Origin: Deltaproteobacteria bacterium
GTDB lineage: Bacteria; Desulfobacterota; Desulfarculia; Adiutricales; Adiutricaceae
Reading direction: 5' to 3'
NCBI GenBank assembly: GCA_031265205.1
Contig: JAISCZ010000011.1
Location: 1 to 44,211 of the forward strand
DNA: 44,211 nt
Of this stretch, positions 35,092 to 43,481 are shown piece after piece. Position numbers and translations under genes: made by a program. The notes below the pieces were generated by a model that was not told the origin of the DNA, did no database searches, and saw nothing but the letters and a program-made list of their open reading frames with translations. Every line of letters begins with the position of its first letter. The stretch's first letter is position 1.

Positions 35092-35859
35092 TTAGGAATC
35101 CCCCCGACCGGTCCCGGGAGCGGGCTTTTTGAGGAGATCCCTTTCCAGGAAGTTGACGAAGTCGGCCATAAAGTTGCTCATGTCCGTTTCCAGGACGCGG
35201 ATGCGGGAGTTAAAGTGGTTGAAGAAAATAACCGCCGGAATGGCCGTGGCCAGGCCCGCCGCGGTGGCGATCAAGGCTTCCGAGATGCCGGGGGCCACGG
35301 CCGCGAGGTTCGCGGAGCCCTTGACGCCGATTTCGTGGAAGGAGCCCATGATGCCCCAGACCGTCCCGAAAAGGCCCACGAAGGGGGTCGCGTTGCCGCA
35401 GGTGGCCAAAAAAGAGAGGTTTTTGTAGAGCCGGGAGCTTTCGGCGGAGGCGGCCCGCCGCAGAGCCCTCTCCACGTTTTCCATGGCCGTGCGCACGTCG
35501 AGGCGGGCCTTGTGGACTTTGCCCAATTCCAGGTAGCCCACCCGGAAGATTTGGGCTATAGGCGAGGCGTGGTAGTCGCCGATTTCGGCCGACAGGCTGG
35601 CCCAGGACCGCGATTTCCAAAAGCTGTGGAGGAATCTGGCGCTGTGGCCGCTGGCCCTGGAAAGCTGGATCAGCTTGAGAATGATGACGCTCCAGGAGAT
35701 CACCGAGGCCAGCAACAATAGCCCCATGACCATTTTGACCACCGGGCCGGAGTTTAAAACCATCTGGAGGATGTTGGCTTCCACCCCACCCTCGCTGGCG
35801 GGCGCGACCGCCCCCGCCGCGAGTTGGCCCGTCATCGTCAAAAGCAAAGAAACCGACAT
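35092..35859 (-). CDS. tolQ: TolQ/ExbB-family proton channel protein
   Basis: The 255-residue protein has the TolQ/ExbB architecture. An N-terminal helix (VKMVMGLLLLASVISWSVIIL) near residues 40-60 is followed by a long cytoplasmic loop, then two helices near 155-180 (LATCGNATPFVGLFGTVWGIMGSF) and 190-215 (LIATAAGLATAIPAVIFFNHF). The conserved TPFVGLFGTVWGIMGSF block is diagnostic. It forms a pentamer around a TolR/ExbD dimer. It is the first gene of a minus-strand cluster tolQ-tolR-tolA-hyuA-ybjN, whose genes are 1-49 bases apart. Confidence 0.93.
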   Translation of the reverse strand: MSVSLLLTMTGQLAAGAVAPASEGGVEANILQMVLNSGPVVKMVMGLLLLASVISWSVIILKLIQLSRASGHSARFLHSFWKSRSWASLSAEIGDYHASPIAQIFRVGYLELGKVHKARLDVRTAMENVERALRRAASAESSRLYKNLSFLATCGNATPFVGLFGTVWGIMGSFHEIGVKGSANLAAVAPGISEALIATAAGLATAIPAVIFFNHFNSRIRVLETDMSNFMADFVNFLERDLLKKPAPGTGRGDS

Positions 35860-36630
35860 GCGTTAATTCCTACCAATTTATCGGCCCATAAAGGGAAAGT
35901 CCCCAACCGCGGGGCTAAACAATATACTACTTTTGGGCTTGTCCGCGAAAGAATACGAGAAAACGCGCCAAAAGGCGGTCAAAAGGCGTATAGCCGCCAA
36001 ATTTTGGGAAAAGCGTCTCCACCCCGAATTTTGGGGGCGCGCGAACGGAGGAAAAAAAGAGATAATGGCGCCCCAACCCTATCCCCGCGGCTAAACTGTG
36101 AAATTTTAGACATATTTATAACCATAGTCAACAAAAATTTAGTAATTTCGCTCAAATAAGGGTTGACGCGAGGGTCGTCGCGAGGCCGATTCGCGGTAAT
36201 TAGGCCTCTAAAAATATGGTTAAAGTTAGTTAATATTAAGTTAAAATGTTATATTTAGTATAAATATAATCTATAAAACATTAAAAAGAATAATTAGACA
36301 ATTTTATATCGCTTAAGGTATTTATAGTAAAAAAGAGGCTTTTTTTTAATATTTTATAAGTTTTTATTGTCAAATAAGCGCTAGCGTCAGGTTGGCGCGA
36401 GGGGCGGCCAAGGCCTCGGCGAACCCTACCGCGCGGAAGCGGGCGTCGCTTCGCCTGGCGAAAGCCGCTATAATAGGCGGCCAGTGGCGCTTGTCCGCCG
36501 CGCAAGGCGACGCGCCACTGGCCGATTCCGCCCTCGCCGCCCCGACGGAGCGGCGAGGGCGCCAATAACGCCAACGGCGATATTAATTTTCGCGATCGTA
36601 AATCTTCGGGAGACGAAAAGGAAAAAGCGC
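35860..36630. other. AT/GC mosaic intergenic region with paired hairpins
   Basis: No gene is seen. The first half (to about 36080) is GC-rich; 36100-36370 is strongly AT-rich, with many short A/T runs. 36380-36570 is GC-rich with two strong dyads. One has 12-bp arms GGCCAGTGGCGC (36479-36490) and 36512-36523; the other has a 10-bp stem CCCTCGCCGC (36531-36540) and 36550-36559. The AT-rich part may contain promoters for tolQ and the transposase. The dyads resemble REP-type intergenic repeats. Confidence 0.45.
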
Positions 36631-36639
36631 GTGAGCGAA

Positions 36640-38139
36640 ATGGCGAAAAGTAAGGAAAATTCAACTGGGAAAGAGCTTAAGGGAACCGCTCAAGATCTTC
36701 GGGACCCGCTTCCCCAAAAGATATATTCGATGAGCGACCTTAAAAAGTGTCGCGTAAAGGAGTTCGGCGCTAAGCGCGTACTCGACCATGTTAGCGATTC
36801 TATTGGGTTAACCGCAGTTTTGGACGCGGTTTTTCCTTACGCGAGTGACGCAATATTAGATCTCGCGAAATTTTTTGTCGCGACTGGAGATTCGGCCATT
36901 CTTTTCGATACATGGCAAGAGAGTACTGATAACGTTAGATCCGCGCCGCTTTCGCCGAAAAAAATTAGCGAATTGTTTGACTCAATAACGGAATCCGACC
37001 ATTTAGAATTTTACGCGAATTGGGCGGATAGAGTTGGCGCGCGCGAATATTTCGCTTTAGATTGTTCTCCCGCGATGGCGTATTCAAAATTGATTCGAGA
37101 CGTTGATTTAGATTTTATAAGGTATGACGATGGGAATCCCCCAATTCATATTCTCGCGCTTATCGATAAAAATACAAGAATTCCAGTTTTCCCATTGATC
37201 CGAGATTGTCCTATTCAACGAGAAAATTTTTATATTTCCACGCTCGTCAGAACGTCTCGGCTAAATTTTAAAGATCTGTCCGCCGTTATGGGCAAAGGAG
37301 CGGGCCAAAACGCGAAAATCGACAATTTGCTAAACAATCACCCGAAAGTCAATTTTTTAACGACTATTCCGCACGCTTCAGATTTCGCGAAATATCAAAT
37401 TGAACAAGTTAAAAAAATTATTGACTTGCCGGATAGAAAAATTATCGATTTGCCAGAGAGATATATTGGAAGCGGATCCACGCGGGTTACTGGCGTAACG
37501 CGACAAGATAATTGGGATCAGGATCATAAAATTTATATTCATATTTTCCACAATAACGAGGTCGCCACTGACGCCCGGATTGGCATGTTCTGGAATCTAT
37601 CGTATTTTCGCAAACATATAATTTTAAAAAATATAACTTGGGATAAAAGAAATTCATTATTTAAATGTTTGACCGTCAAAAAACCGAAATCCAAAAAGGA
37701 GCCCATTAAGGTCGATTACAATTTAGATTTGATAAACACCCGCCTTTTGCGGTATGGTTGGATGGTCGCCGTTAGCGATTATGTTGATAACGCGGATAAG
37801 GCGTTTGAAATTATTAGCGCCAATTACGTTATCGAAAAGGCGTTTAACTCTATAGTTAATTTGCTCGACTTAAAACGCGAGGGATACTTCAAAGAGATCA
37901 GTACGAGTAATAAAGTTTTTATCTCTTTCATATCTCTCATTTTGTTGTCGCGTATAAATAATGTGATGATTGACAATAATCTATATGAAATTATGGATAT
38001 GAAAAAATTATTTCGTATCATGGAAAACCATAATTGTATTTATCTAAAAGGGGATAAGGCATTATCTAAGCCGAACGAGGCTCAACAAATTATTTATTCG
38101 GCGTTTGGCGCGCTGGTTCCATGGTCGCAAGGCGATTAA
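36640..38139 (+). CDS. DDE transposase of an IS4/IS1634-like element
   Basis: The 500-residue protein reads as a DDE transposase. Early SIGLTAVLDAVFPYASDAI is followed by the first catalytic Asp region REYFALDCSPAMAY near residue 130. Then come FIRYDDGNPPIHILALIDKNTRIPVFPLIRDCPIQREN, and the late YGWMVAVSDYVDNADKAFEIISANYVIEKAFNSIVNLL, whose Glu in the Y-x-I-E-x-x-F context fits the DDE triad of IS1634/IS4 relatives. C-terminal FISLILLSRI is a hydrophobic family feature. An upstream GTG at 36631 is also possible. Codon use is AT-richer than that of host genes. I did not find convincing terminal inverted repeats, so element limits are not called. Confidence 0.75.
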   Translation: MAKSKENSTGKELKGTAQDLRDPLPQKIYSMSDLKKCRVKEFGAKRVLDHVSDSIGLTAVLDAVFPYASDAILDLAKFFVATGDSAILFDTWQESTDNVRSAPLSPKKISELFDSITESDHLEFYANWADRVGAREYFALDCSPAMAYSKLIRDVDLDFIRYDDGNPPIHILALIDKNTRIPVFPLIRDCPIQRENFYISTLVRTSRLNFKDLSAVMGKGAGQNAKIDNLLNNHPKVNFLTTIPHASDFAKYQIEQVKKIIDLPDRKIIDLPERYIGSGSTRVTGVTRQDNWDQDHKIYIHIFHNNEVATDARIGMFWNLSYFRKHIILKNITWDKRNSLFKCLTVKKPKSKKEPIKVDYNLDLINTRLLRYGWMVAVSDYVDNADKAFEIISANYVIEKAFNSIVNLLDLKREGYFKEISTSNKVFISFISLILLSRINNVMIDNNLYEIMDMKKLFRIMENHNCIYLKGDKALSKPNEAQQIIYSAFGALVPWSQGD

Positions 38140-38530
38140 CATTTCATTGTCTTTAAGTTTTAGGGATTTATGGAGCTTAAGTTTAGCCATTAAGCGACGC
38201 TCGCTATCTCCTTAAAATAATAATTATTTCAAGTTCAATCTTATAAATCAATTATTCGCTAACAGTCCGCGCCGGCGATAAATATTAAAACAACGTCTCT
38301 TTCTTTTTCTATATTCTTAATTTTTTTGTTGTCTTAAGCGTTCCGTTTCCGGATTTACCGTAATTTACCATCATGATCAGTTTCTCGCGTAATTTTGTCA
38401 AAGATTATTTTGAAGGCGCGCTTAATTTGAAAATTGGAAATTACCGTTATTTCCGGTAATATTCCACTTTTCCGCTTTAACGCTAAATATTCGCGCCAAA
38501 CGCGAATTACTCGTTTTTAGGAGGACCAAA
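38140..38530. other. AT-rich intergenic region after the transposase
   Basis: No gene is seen. It contains AT-rich stretches and a short dyad ATTACCG / CGGTAAT near 38440-38457, about 75 bases before the next gene, which might be an operator or promoter element for it. A good ribosome-binding site TAGGAGG precedes the ATG at 38531. Confidence 0.4.
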
Positions 38531-39328
38531 ATGAATATCCGTCAGCGTGAGTCATGGAATATTCTGGATTTTTCCGCGTTTATTAAACGCGTTCAATTAG
38601 TTCGGCAATTGATGAATATCGCGAAATTGATTACCGTTCCGACGGTTATTTTAGTTGTTTTTTTCGCGATTTTATTGGCCCCGGCAAATAGTTTCGCGCA
38701 AAAATGGATTACTTACAACTCAAAGGGAAACGTTCGCGCGAAAGGATTAAATATAAACGTGTCTTACCCAAGCGATTTTAAAATCAGCGACATCAATTAC
38801 AGGGAAGGCAATGTGGCTTTCCACGAGGACGTTGTCCTAAGGACGTTTAAATTTGACCCGATAAACAATATTCCGGAATCGTTGGAATTTTGGGTTGGCG
38901 ATATGAAAATGTTTTTTCAAGGCCCACTTGAGCGAGATTTGACGATTGATGGCGATTTTTGTTCAGTATCGCCTTCTTATCTTGAATTGTTCAAGCAAAA
39001 TAATACCTTTTCAGTTCCCAAAACAATCTGGGCTGACAAAATGGAACAAAGAGTTGAATCAATTTCTCTTCAAAATTATAATGGGTTATGTGGTATTTTC
39101 ATATCAAGGAGCGGCGAAGCTACAATCAATAATATTCGTCTGTACACCCCAGGACAACAGATTGACGTAGCCACGCTAGATAAAAAGACTGGCGAAACAA
39201 AATTAATTTTTTTAAATTGTTTTCTCCAAGGCGATTTCGCGAATAAACGCTCCATTGAGCGTAAGTTTAAGACATTTTCCAATAACGTCTGCGCGCCTTT
39301 TTTTAATAGCTTAACCGTTCTTGAATGA
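38531..39328 (+). CDS. Secreted or membrane-anchored orphan protein
   Basis: The 265-residue protein starts at an ATG with a strong TAGGAGG ribosome-binding site. Residues about 30-55 (MNIAKLITVPTVILVVFFAILLAPANSFA) form a hydrophobic signal or anchor ending in a plausible cleavage site. The mature part starts QKWITYNSKGNVRAKGLNINVSYPSDFKI and is rich in beta-strand-type sequence, with three cysteines (in DGDFCSVS, NGLCGIF and FLNCFL) plus NNVCAPFF near the end. No domain is recognised. The gene is AT-richer than the chromosomal genes, and its position next to a transposase suggests recent acquisition. Confidence 0.6.
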   Translation: MNIRQRESWNILDFSAFIKRVQLVRQLMNIAKLITVPTVILVVFFAILLAPANSFAQKWITYNSKGNVRAKGLNINVSYPSDFKISDINYREGNVAFHEDVVLRTFKFDPINNIPESLEFWVGDMKMFFQGPLERDLTIDGDFCSVSPSYLELFKQNNTFSVPKTIWADKMEQRVESISLQNYNGLCGIFISRSGEATINNIRLYTPGQQIDVATLDKKTGETKLIFLNCFLQGDFANKRSIERKFKTFSNNVCAPFFNSLTVLE

Positions 39329-39815
39329 CTAAAAAACGTCATTTTTTATAAAGGCGCCACCTTTCGGCGTGTCGAAATCGCGAGATTCTTTGATTGTGGA
39401 GGAAATGAAAAATATGAACGGCTAAGGGGCGGCGCCAGGGCCAAACGCGCCTTCCTTTCCAGCGCCCCTTGAAAGAACCGCGTAACCTGTCTGAGGATGA
39501 TTCTGCCCTGGTCTCCAAGGCTCGCGACTTTTGGCGCGCGGCGGATTCCAAAAAGGCGCGATCCAGGAGAAAGCGCGCGAAAAGACGCCGCTTAAGGCGT
39601 TTGGGGAGCGCGAAGCGGTCAAAAAGACCCATACTTTTGCCTGAAAACCGCGCGCCGGATTTAAGAAAGCCTGGCGGGAACGCGGCGACGCCGCCTTCGC
39701 GGCCGTGGCCGACAAGATTCCCAATTATGTCCTAAAAACTTTCCCAAGCCGCTCGCGTGGCGCGGCCAGCGGTTACGCGGCTTGGCGAGGGAATTTAAGG
39801 GAGACGGTTATAAAG
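39329..39815. other. Gap with possible decayed coding fragments
   Basis: No intact gene is seen. Two plus-strand snippets look protein-like: LKEPRNLSEDDSALVSKARDF (about 39468-39530) and KKAWRERGDAAFAAVADKIP (about 39664-39722). They are in different contexts and separated by Arg-rich text, so the region may be the remains of one or two degraded genes, perhaps a transposase. Family membership cannot be assigned. Confidence 0.3.
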
Positions 39816-40889
39816 ATGGACCGAAACAAATCAGTTAGAATCAGGAAGATAAGCGTTCGCGACTACAAAGGCGTCGACGAGCTGGAGATGGAATTTCCGG
39901 AACCCAGAATGCCAGGCGACCCCGATATCCTTGTCATGGGATCTGGAAACGGCGTGGGTAAGACAGTGGTTATCGAATGCCTCTCTTTGCTGTCGTTCGC
40001 GTTTGACTTGAGGGAAAAGAGTTCCAATTCGCGAAACGGATACTCGACCGTTGACGCGCCTGATTTGCTCATTAAGGCGGGGTCGCGTTTTGCGGAGATT
40101 AGCGGCGAAATAGCCATTGGCGATGAAGCGGTCTCCGTTCAAGTCAGGATAGAGCGTGACGGAACCGTGAAAATAACCGGCGCGTCGCCACGCGAAAAGT
40201 GGCTCGAAGAGGATCCGTTCGATCCTGAAAGCGAAGTAGACGACTTTATCAAGGCGATTTGTGGTTTTACGCCAAACCCAGTTATTGGAAATAAGTTTCT
40301 GCTTTTCCACGGCTATCGGAAGGTTCAAGAAGGAAATCTCGATCTTGGAATGATGGTCAAGCGCGGCCGTTTACCGAGGCGGCAAGCGTTCCAACGCGAT
40401 GAATTTCCGGTGAGCGCTTTCAAACTTGAGGTATTGCGTTCCCTGACGCGCGAGTCCAATATGTTCGAGTCCGTGGAGGGCCATGAGCCAGGCGAGGCCA
40501 TCGAAAAGCTCAACGAACTTACGCGGTTTTACGCTGGAGGAGCGTTAGGCAAACCGCGGCTTTCGTCTGATAACGCCGTTGATATCCGAGTTAAGCCCAT
40601 AAATGGCGATGAGTCATTTTCTTTCGACGCTTTAAGTTCCGGCCAGAAGGAGATCGTCTCAACCCTTTTTCTCATTTGGCTTCACACAAAAAATAAGCCA
40701 TCCATAGCGCTCATTGACGAACCTGAGCTCCATCTCAACGCGCAATGGCGTCGCGGTTTCGTTAATAATCTCGTGAGTTTGGCGCCACGTAACCAATATA
40801 TCATGGCGACTCATTCCGAAGACATTATGGATTCAGTCGGCAAGGATCGCCGCATTCTCCTTCTGAGTATTAATGATGGGGGAAAATGA
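39816..40889 (+). CDS. AAA/ABC-type ATPase (RecF/OLD-like), possible defence protein
   Basis: The 357-residue protein is an SMC/RecF-like ATPase of the AAA_21 type. An N-terminal IRKISVRDYKGVDELEMEF precedes Walker A GSGNGVGKTVVIE near residue 48. An ABC-type signature LSSGQKEIVSTLF lies near 275, Walker B SIALIDEPELHLN near 300, and the H-loop MATHSEDIM near 330. No TOPRIM nuclease domain follows, unlike OLD and GajA. Solitary ATPases of this type commonly act with a second gene in phage-defence pairs such as Septu. A tiny ORF overlaps the stop by 4 bases. The ATG at 39816 is chosen because upstream in-frame text is Arg-rich. Confidence 0.8.
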   Translation: MDRNKSVRIRKISVRDYKGVDELEMEFPEPRMPGDPDILVMGSGNGVGKTVVIECLSLLSFAFDLREKSSNSRNGYSTVDAPDLLIKAGSRFAEISGEIAIGDEAVSVQVRIERDGTVKITGASPREKWLEEDPFDPESEVDDFIKAICGFTPNPVIGNKFLLFHGYRKVQEGNLDLGMMVKRGRLPRRQAFQRDEFPVSAFKLEVLRSLTRESNMFESVEGHEPGEAIEKLNELTRFYAGGALGKPRLSSDNAVDIRVKPINGDESFSFDALSSGQKEIVSTLFLIWLHTKNKPSIALIDEPELHLNAQWRRGFVNNLVSLAPRNQYIMATHSEDIMDSVGKDRRILLLSINDGGK

Positions 40890-40999
40890 GCTACGTTAAA
40901 ACGGGGATTCGCGGCGAAGAAACTCAGCCGCGAAGCCAGCGTGAATTTTCGTCACCCGCCACTCGCGGAAGATTGCCAACTCCGGCGGATAATCCATAA
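40886..40999 (+). CDS. Short ORF overlapping the ATPase stop (possible remnant partner)
   Basis: An ATGA overlap joins the ATPase stop to a 37-codon ORF starting MSYVKTGIRGEE. The 4-base overlap is the classic sign of translational coupling and is where the second gene of an ATPase defence pair would start. The product is too short and featureless to be a nuclease. It may be a truncated partner or chance. Confidence 0.25.
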   Translation: MSYVKTGIRGEETQPRSQREFSSPATRGRLPTPADNP

Positions 41000-41071
41000 G
41001 CGCGGAAAAATAAGCGACGCTAAAGCCAAATAACGCTTGCGCGTCATTTACCCGTATATTAAAATTGCCTA

Positions 41072-41578
41072 TTAATCAAGGAATTTTGAGGATCGCGACC
41101 ACGCCTTCACGTTGTCTTCGGATTGACGGACGCGACTGCCGCGAATGGCGAGTCCTGGCAAGACGCGCGCGCCAACTAATTTTTCGCGAACGGTCCTTTC
41201 CGTTTGGGACATGCCGCTTCCGCCATGGGCGCAGAAGGGCGCGACGGTCTTCTGGGAGAAGTCGTACTCTTCCATAAAACTATACAGCGCCATCGGCAAA
41301 TCGCCCCACCAGTTGGGGTATCCTAAAAAAATAAGATCGCTCGCCTGGAAATTTTCCGCGCGGGAAGAAAGCTGGGGCCGAAAACCGCGGCTTTTTTCCG
41401 CCTGGGCTATACGCGTCGCCTCGCCGTAATCTTGGGGATAAGGAACCACGGTCGTTATCTCAAAGAGATCGCCGCCCACGAGAGAGTGGATTAACTCGGC
41501 GACCCTGCGGGTATTGCCGGAGAGCGAGAAATAGGCCACGAGGATTTGAGGGATGGGGGAATCGTTTCTGGCTCGCAA
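41072..41578 (-). CDS. Flavodoxin-family protein
   Basis: The 168-residue protein has the FMN phosphate-binding loop FSLSGNTRRVAELI near residue 17 and the middle pattern GGDLFEITTVVPYPQDYGEATRIAQAE. LIFLGYPNWWGDLPMALYSFMEEYDFSQKTVAPFCAHGGSGM then supplies the FMN ring-contact loops. This is the long-chain, stand-alone flavodoxin type often annotated as NADPH-independent electron carrier or NAD(P)H-quinone-like. The C-terminus keeps LPGLAIRGSRV. Start at ATG 41578. A MerR operator lies about 390 bases upstream on the same strand, and the merR gene is divergent, an arrangement common for flavodoxin-merR pairs. Confidence 0.9.
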   Translation of the reverse strand: MRARNDSPIPQILVAYFSLSGNTRRVAELIHSLVGGDLFEITTVVPYPQDYGEATRIAQAEKSRGFRPQLSSRAENFQASDLIFLGYPNWWGDLPMALYSFMEEYDFSQKTVAPFCAHGGSGMSQTERTVREKLVGARVLPGLAIRGSRVRQSEDNVKAWSRSSKFLD

Positions 41579-42400
41579 GTTTATCGCCTCATTGTCAAGA
41601 ATTGAAGGCTATAGGTTGTTCCGGCGCTCTGGCGATATATCGCCCGCGGGGCGGGCGGGGGCGCTCGGGCGCCAATGGAAAGGGCGACGGGAAGAAAATT
41701 TTTCCGCGCGAGAGTGGCCGCTCGGGGCCGCTGGAATGGCCGACACGGCTAGCCTTAGACGCGACTGACGAAAAGCGAGGCTAAAATTGTTCCGCCGTCT
41801 TCCTGAAGCGCGCCGCGCGGGAGCTTTTTGAGGGGGCGGAAAGGTTTTGGGGGCCTTTCACGTTTTAAAGCGGGAAACGTTCGCTCCATTTCGCGCGCGA
41901 TCGCGCGCCGTATTGCCTCGTTTGGGACGCTTTAGCGCGTGTTTGGCGACGCGAAAAGGACCTTACCACTTGGAGTCGACTCCAGGTCAAGAGGTTTTTT
42001 TTATCGCCCCGCGAAAAAGCCCCTCGTTCGCGTGGAAGCCGCGCGCGACGCCATAGGTTTTTCAATATTAAACCTTAAAATTATTGTCTATTTTAGATTT
42101 TAAGTATATTAAATTATTAATTTAGCTATACAATATTTATTTTTACGCTCTTTATAATTAAATAAAATAGCAATTTTTGGGCGCTCCCCTCCCCTCGCCG
42201 CTCTGACGCTCCCAGAGGGCCGTCTTCGCCGGGCGTCTGAGCGCCGAGTGGCTCCCGCTTTGCTCGTCAGCTTGGATTTGCTATATTTTCTTTGTTTTTG
42301 AGGCGCCGCTTCCCGTATCCCCGCGAAGGCTATCGCGCGCGCGGGCCTTTTCCGCTTTTTCGCCGGAGGCGAATTTTTGGCTTTTTTTTAGGTGTAATAA
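41579..42400. other. Flavodoxin-merR intergenic region
   Basis: An 820-base gap between divergent genes. It holds the MerR-type operator at 41960-41990, an AT-rich block at about 42061-42180 and a GC-rich part before merR. No gene is seen in the 380 bases between the operator and the flavodoxin start; a target gene may have been lost or eroded there. Confidence 0.45.
41960..41990 (-). promoter_or_regulatory. MerR-type promoter with 19-bp spacer and palindromic operator
   Basis: On the minus strand: -35 TTGACC (41990-41985), exactly 19 bases, then TAAGGT as -10 (41965-41960; three of six consensus bases). The spacer contains the perfect 14-bp palindrome TGGAGTCGACTCCA (41971-41984), with further outer pairs such as CCT...AGG. 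A 19-bp spacer filled by a dyad is the hallmark of MerR-activated promoters. It points toward the flavodoxin gene; the divergent merR gene lies 410 bases to the right. Confidence 0.7.
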
Positions 42401-42781
42401 TTGTTAATCGCCGCGGTATCCAAAAAATATGACATAACTATCGACACGCTCAGGTACTATGAGCGCGTGGGCTTAATTCCGAGGGTGCGCCGCGCGAGCG
42501 GCGGCGCTCGCGACTACGCCGAAGGCGACTTGGGTTGGGTGGAATTCGTGAAATGCATGCGCGGCGCGGGCGTGGAGATCGCGGCTTTGCGGGAGTACTT
42601 GAGACTCCATCTGGAGGGCGACGCGACCATCGGCGCGCGCAAACAGATTCTCATTGATCAGCGGGCTAAAATCGCCGCGAAGATAGCCGACGGCCAGGCC
42701 TTGCTCGACAAGTTGGACAATAAAATCAAAACCTACGAGCGGAGTTTGCTGCCCTTCGAAAATAGTCTCTCGGAGCGCTAG
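42401..42781 (+). CDS. MerR-family transcriptional regulator
   Basis: The 126-residue protein begins MLIAAVSKKYDITIDTLRYYERVGLIPRVRR, a textbook MerR winged-helix start. GGARDYAEGDLGWVEFVKCMRGAGVEIAALREYLRL and a long coiled-coil dimerisation helix (ARKQILIDQRAKIAAKIADGQALLDKLDNKIKTYE) follow. The TTG start at 42401 follows AGGTG. No metal-binding cysteine pair is seen in the C-terminal part, so it is unlikely to be a metal sensor. It resembles the regulators that control nearby flavodoxins and aldo-keto reductases. The palindromic operator at 41960-41990 is its likely target. Confidence 0.9.
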   Translation: MLIAAVSKKYDITIDTLRYYERVGLIPRVRRASGGARDYAEGDLGWVEFVKCMRGAGVEIAALREYLRLHLEGDATIGARKQILIDQRAKIAAKIADGQALLDKLDNKIKTYERSLLPFENSLSER

Positions 42782-43259
42782 CGCCCTTTTAGGGCTCGGC
42801 GCTATCTCCCGCCACCCTCTTGTGGGGGACGCGCGACGCTCCCTTCCCGGGCGCCGACCGAGGTCTTGGGCCGTGGCGCCTCGCTCGCGACAGCTCGCGT
42901 CTTAAGTTGGCCGGCTATCCCGCGAAGGGGTTTTTTTCCGCTTGGCGCCCACGGCGGGCTGCCGCTATCCCACGGGATTCGCGCGAGGGAGCGCGGGGAC
43001 CGCTCTTTATTGACCCCACCCGCGTTTCCTCGAAGAGCCGCGTTTTCGAGGGAGGCCACGACTGGGACTTAAGGCGAAAAAAGCGCGCGCGCGAAAAACG
43101 CTTAAGCGCGCTTGGGGGAGGTCGCTATTGGACATTTTTCGCTCCCAAATAAAACGGAAAGCGCGCCAAGCTCGCTAAAATTGAGGCTACGCCTTAGGGC
43201 GCGCGCTGGAGGCCGCGGTCCCGGCCCCAAGGGCGGCTCTGGAAATTTTTGTCTCGCGG
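42782..43259. other. GC-rich gap, no gene seen
   Basis: This stretch reads as Arg/Ala/Pro-rich shadow frames on both strands with no recognisable domain, start signal or strong hairpin. It may be the eroded remainder of a gene, but nothing supports a specific call. Confidence 0.4.
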
Positions 43260-43481
43260 TTGATTCGCTTGGGGATTTTAAGTCTCGCGCTTCTCCTCGG
43301 CCCAGCGTCGCCATTCGCTCTCGCCGGGGAGACGCGCGACAGTATCGGCGTGGAATTTGTCCGCGTTCCGGCGGGGTCTTTTTTCCAGGGGAGCGCGACC
43401 GGGCTGGAGGGGACAGCCGACGACGAAACTCCCCGGCGGCTGGCACGAAATTTTCCATATACAGGGCGAAGGCGCCCTTGA
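43260..43481 (+). pseudogene. Truncated formylglycine-generating-enzyme-like (SUMF1) fragment
   Basis: A TTG-initiated frame encodes a signal peptide (LGILSLALLLGPASPFALAG) and then DSIGVEFVRVPAGSFFQGS and TADDETPRR. This is the exact N-terminal start of FGE-sulfatase/SUMF1-domain proteins, which normally run over 220 residues. The homology stops abruptly after the first 50 or so mature residues, with no C-terminal catalytic part in any nearby frame. The start is GC-rich and chromosome-like, and the break lies at about 43440. It is a truncated pseudogene. Confidence 0.7.

Noticed and set aside
36255..38220. Inverted repeats TCGCTTAA (left flank) and its complement (right flank) as transposase element ends
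   Set aside because: Only 8 bases match, and the surrounding bases differ with no target duplication; this is expected by chance in AT-rich flanks.
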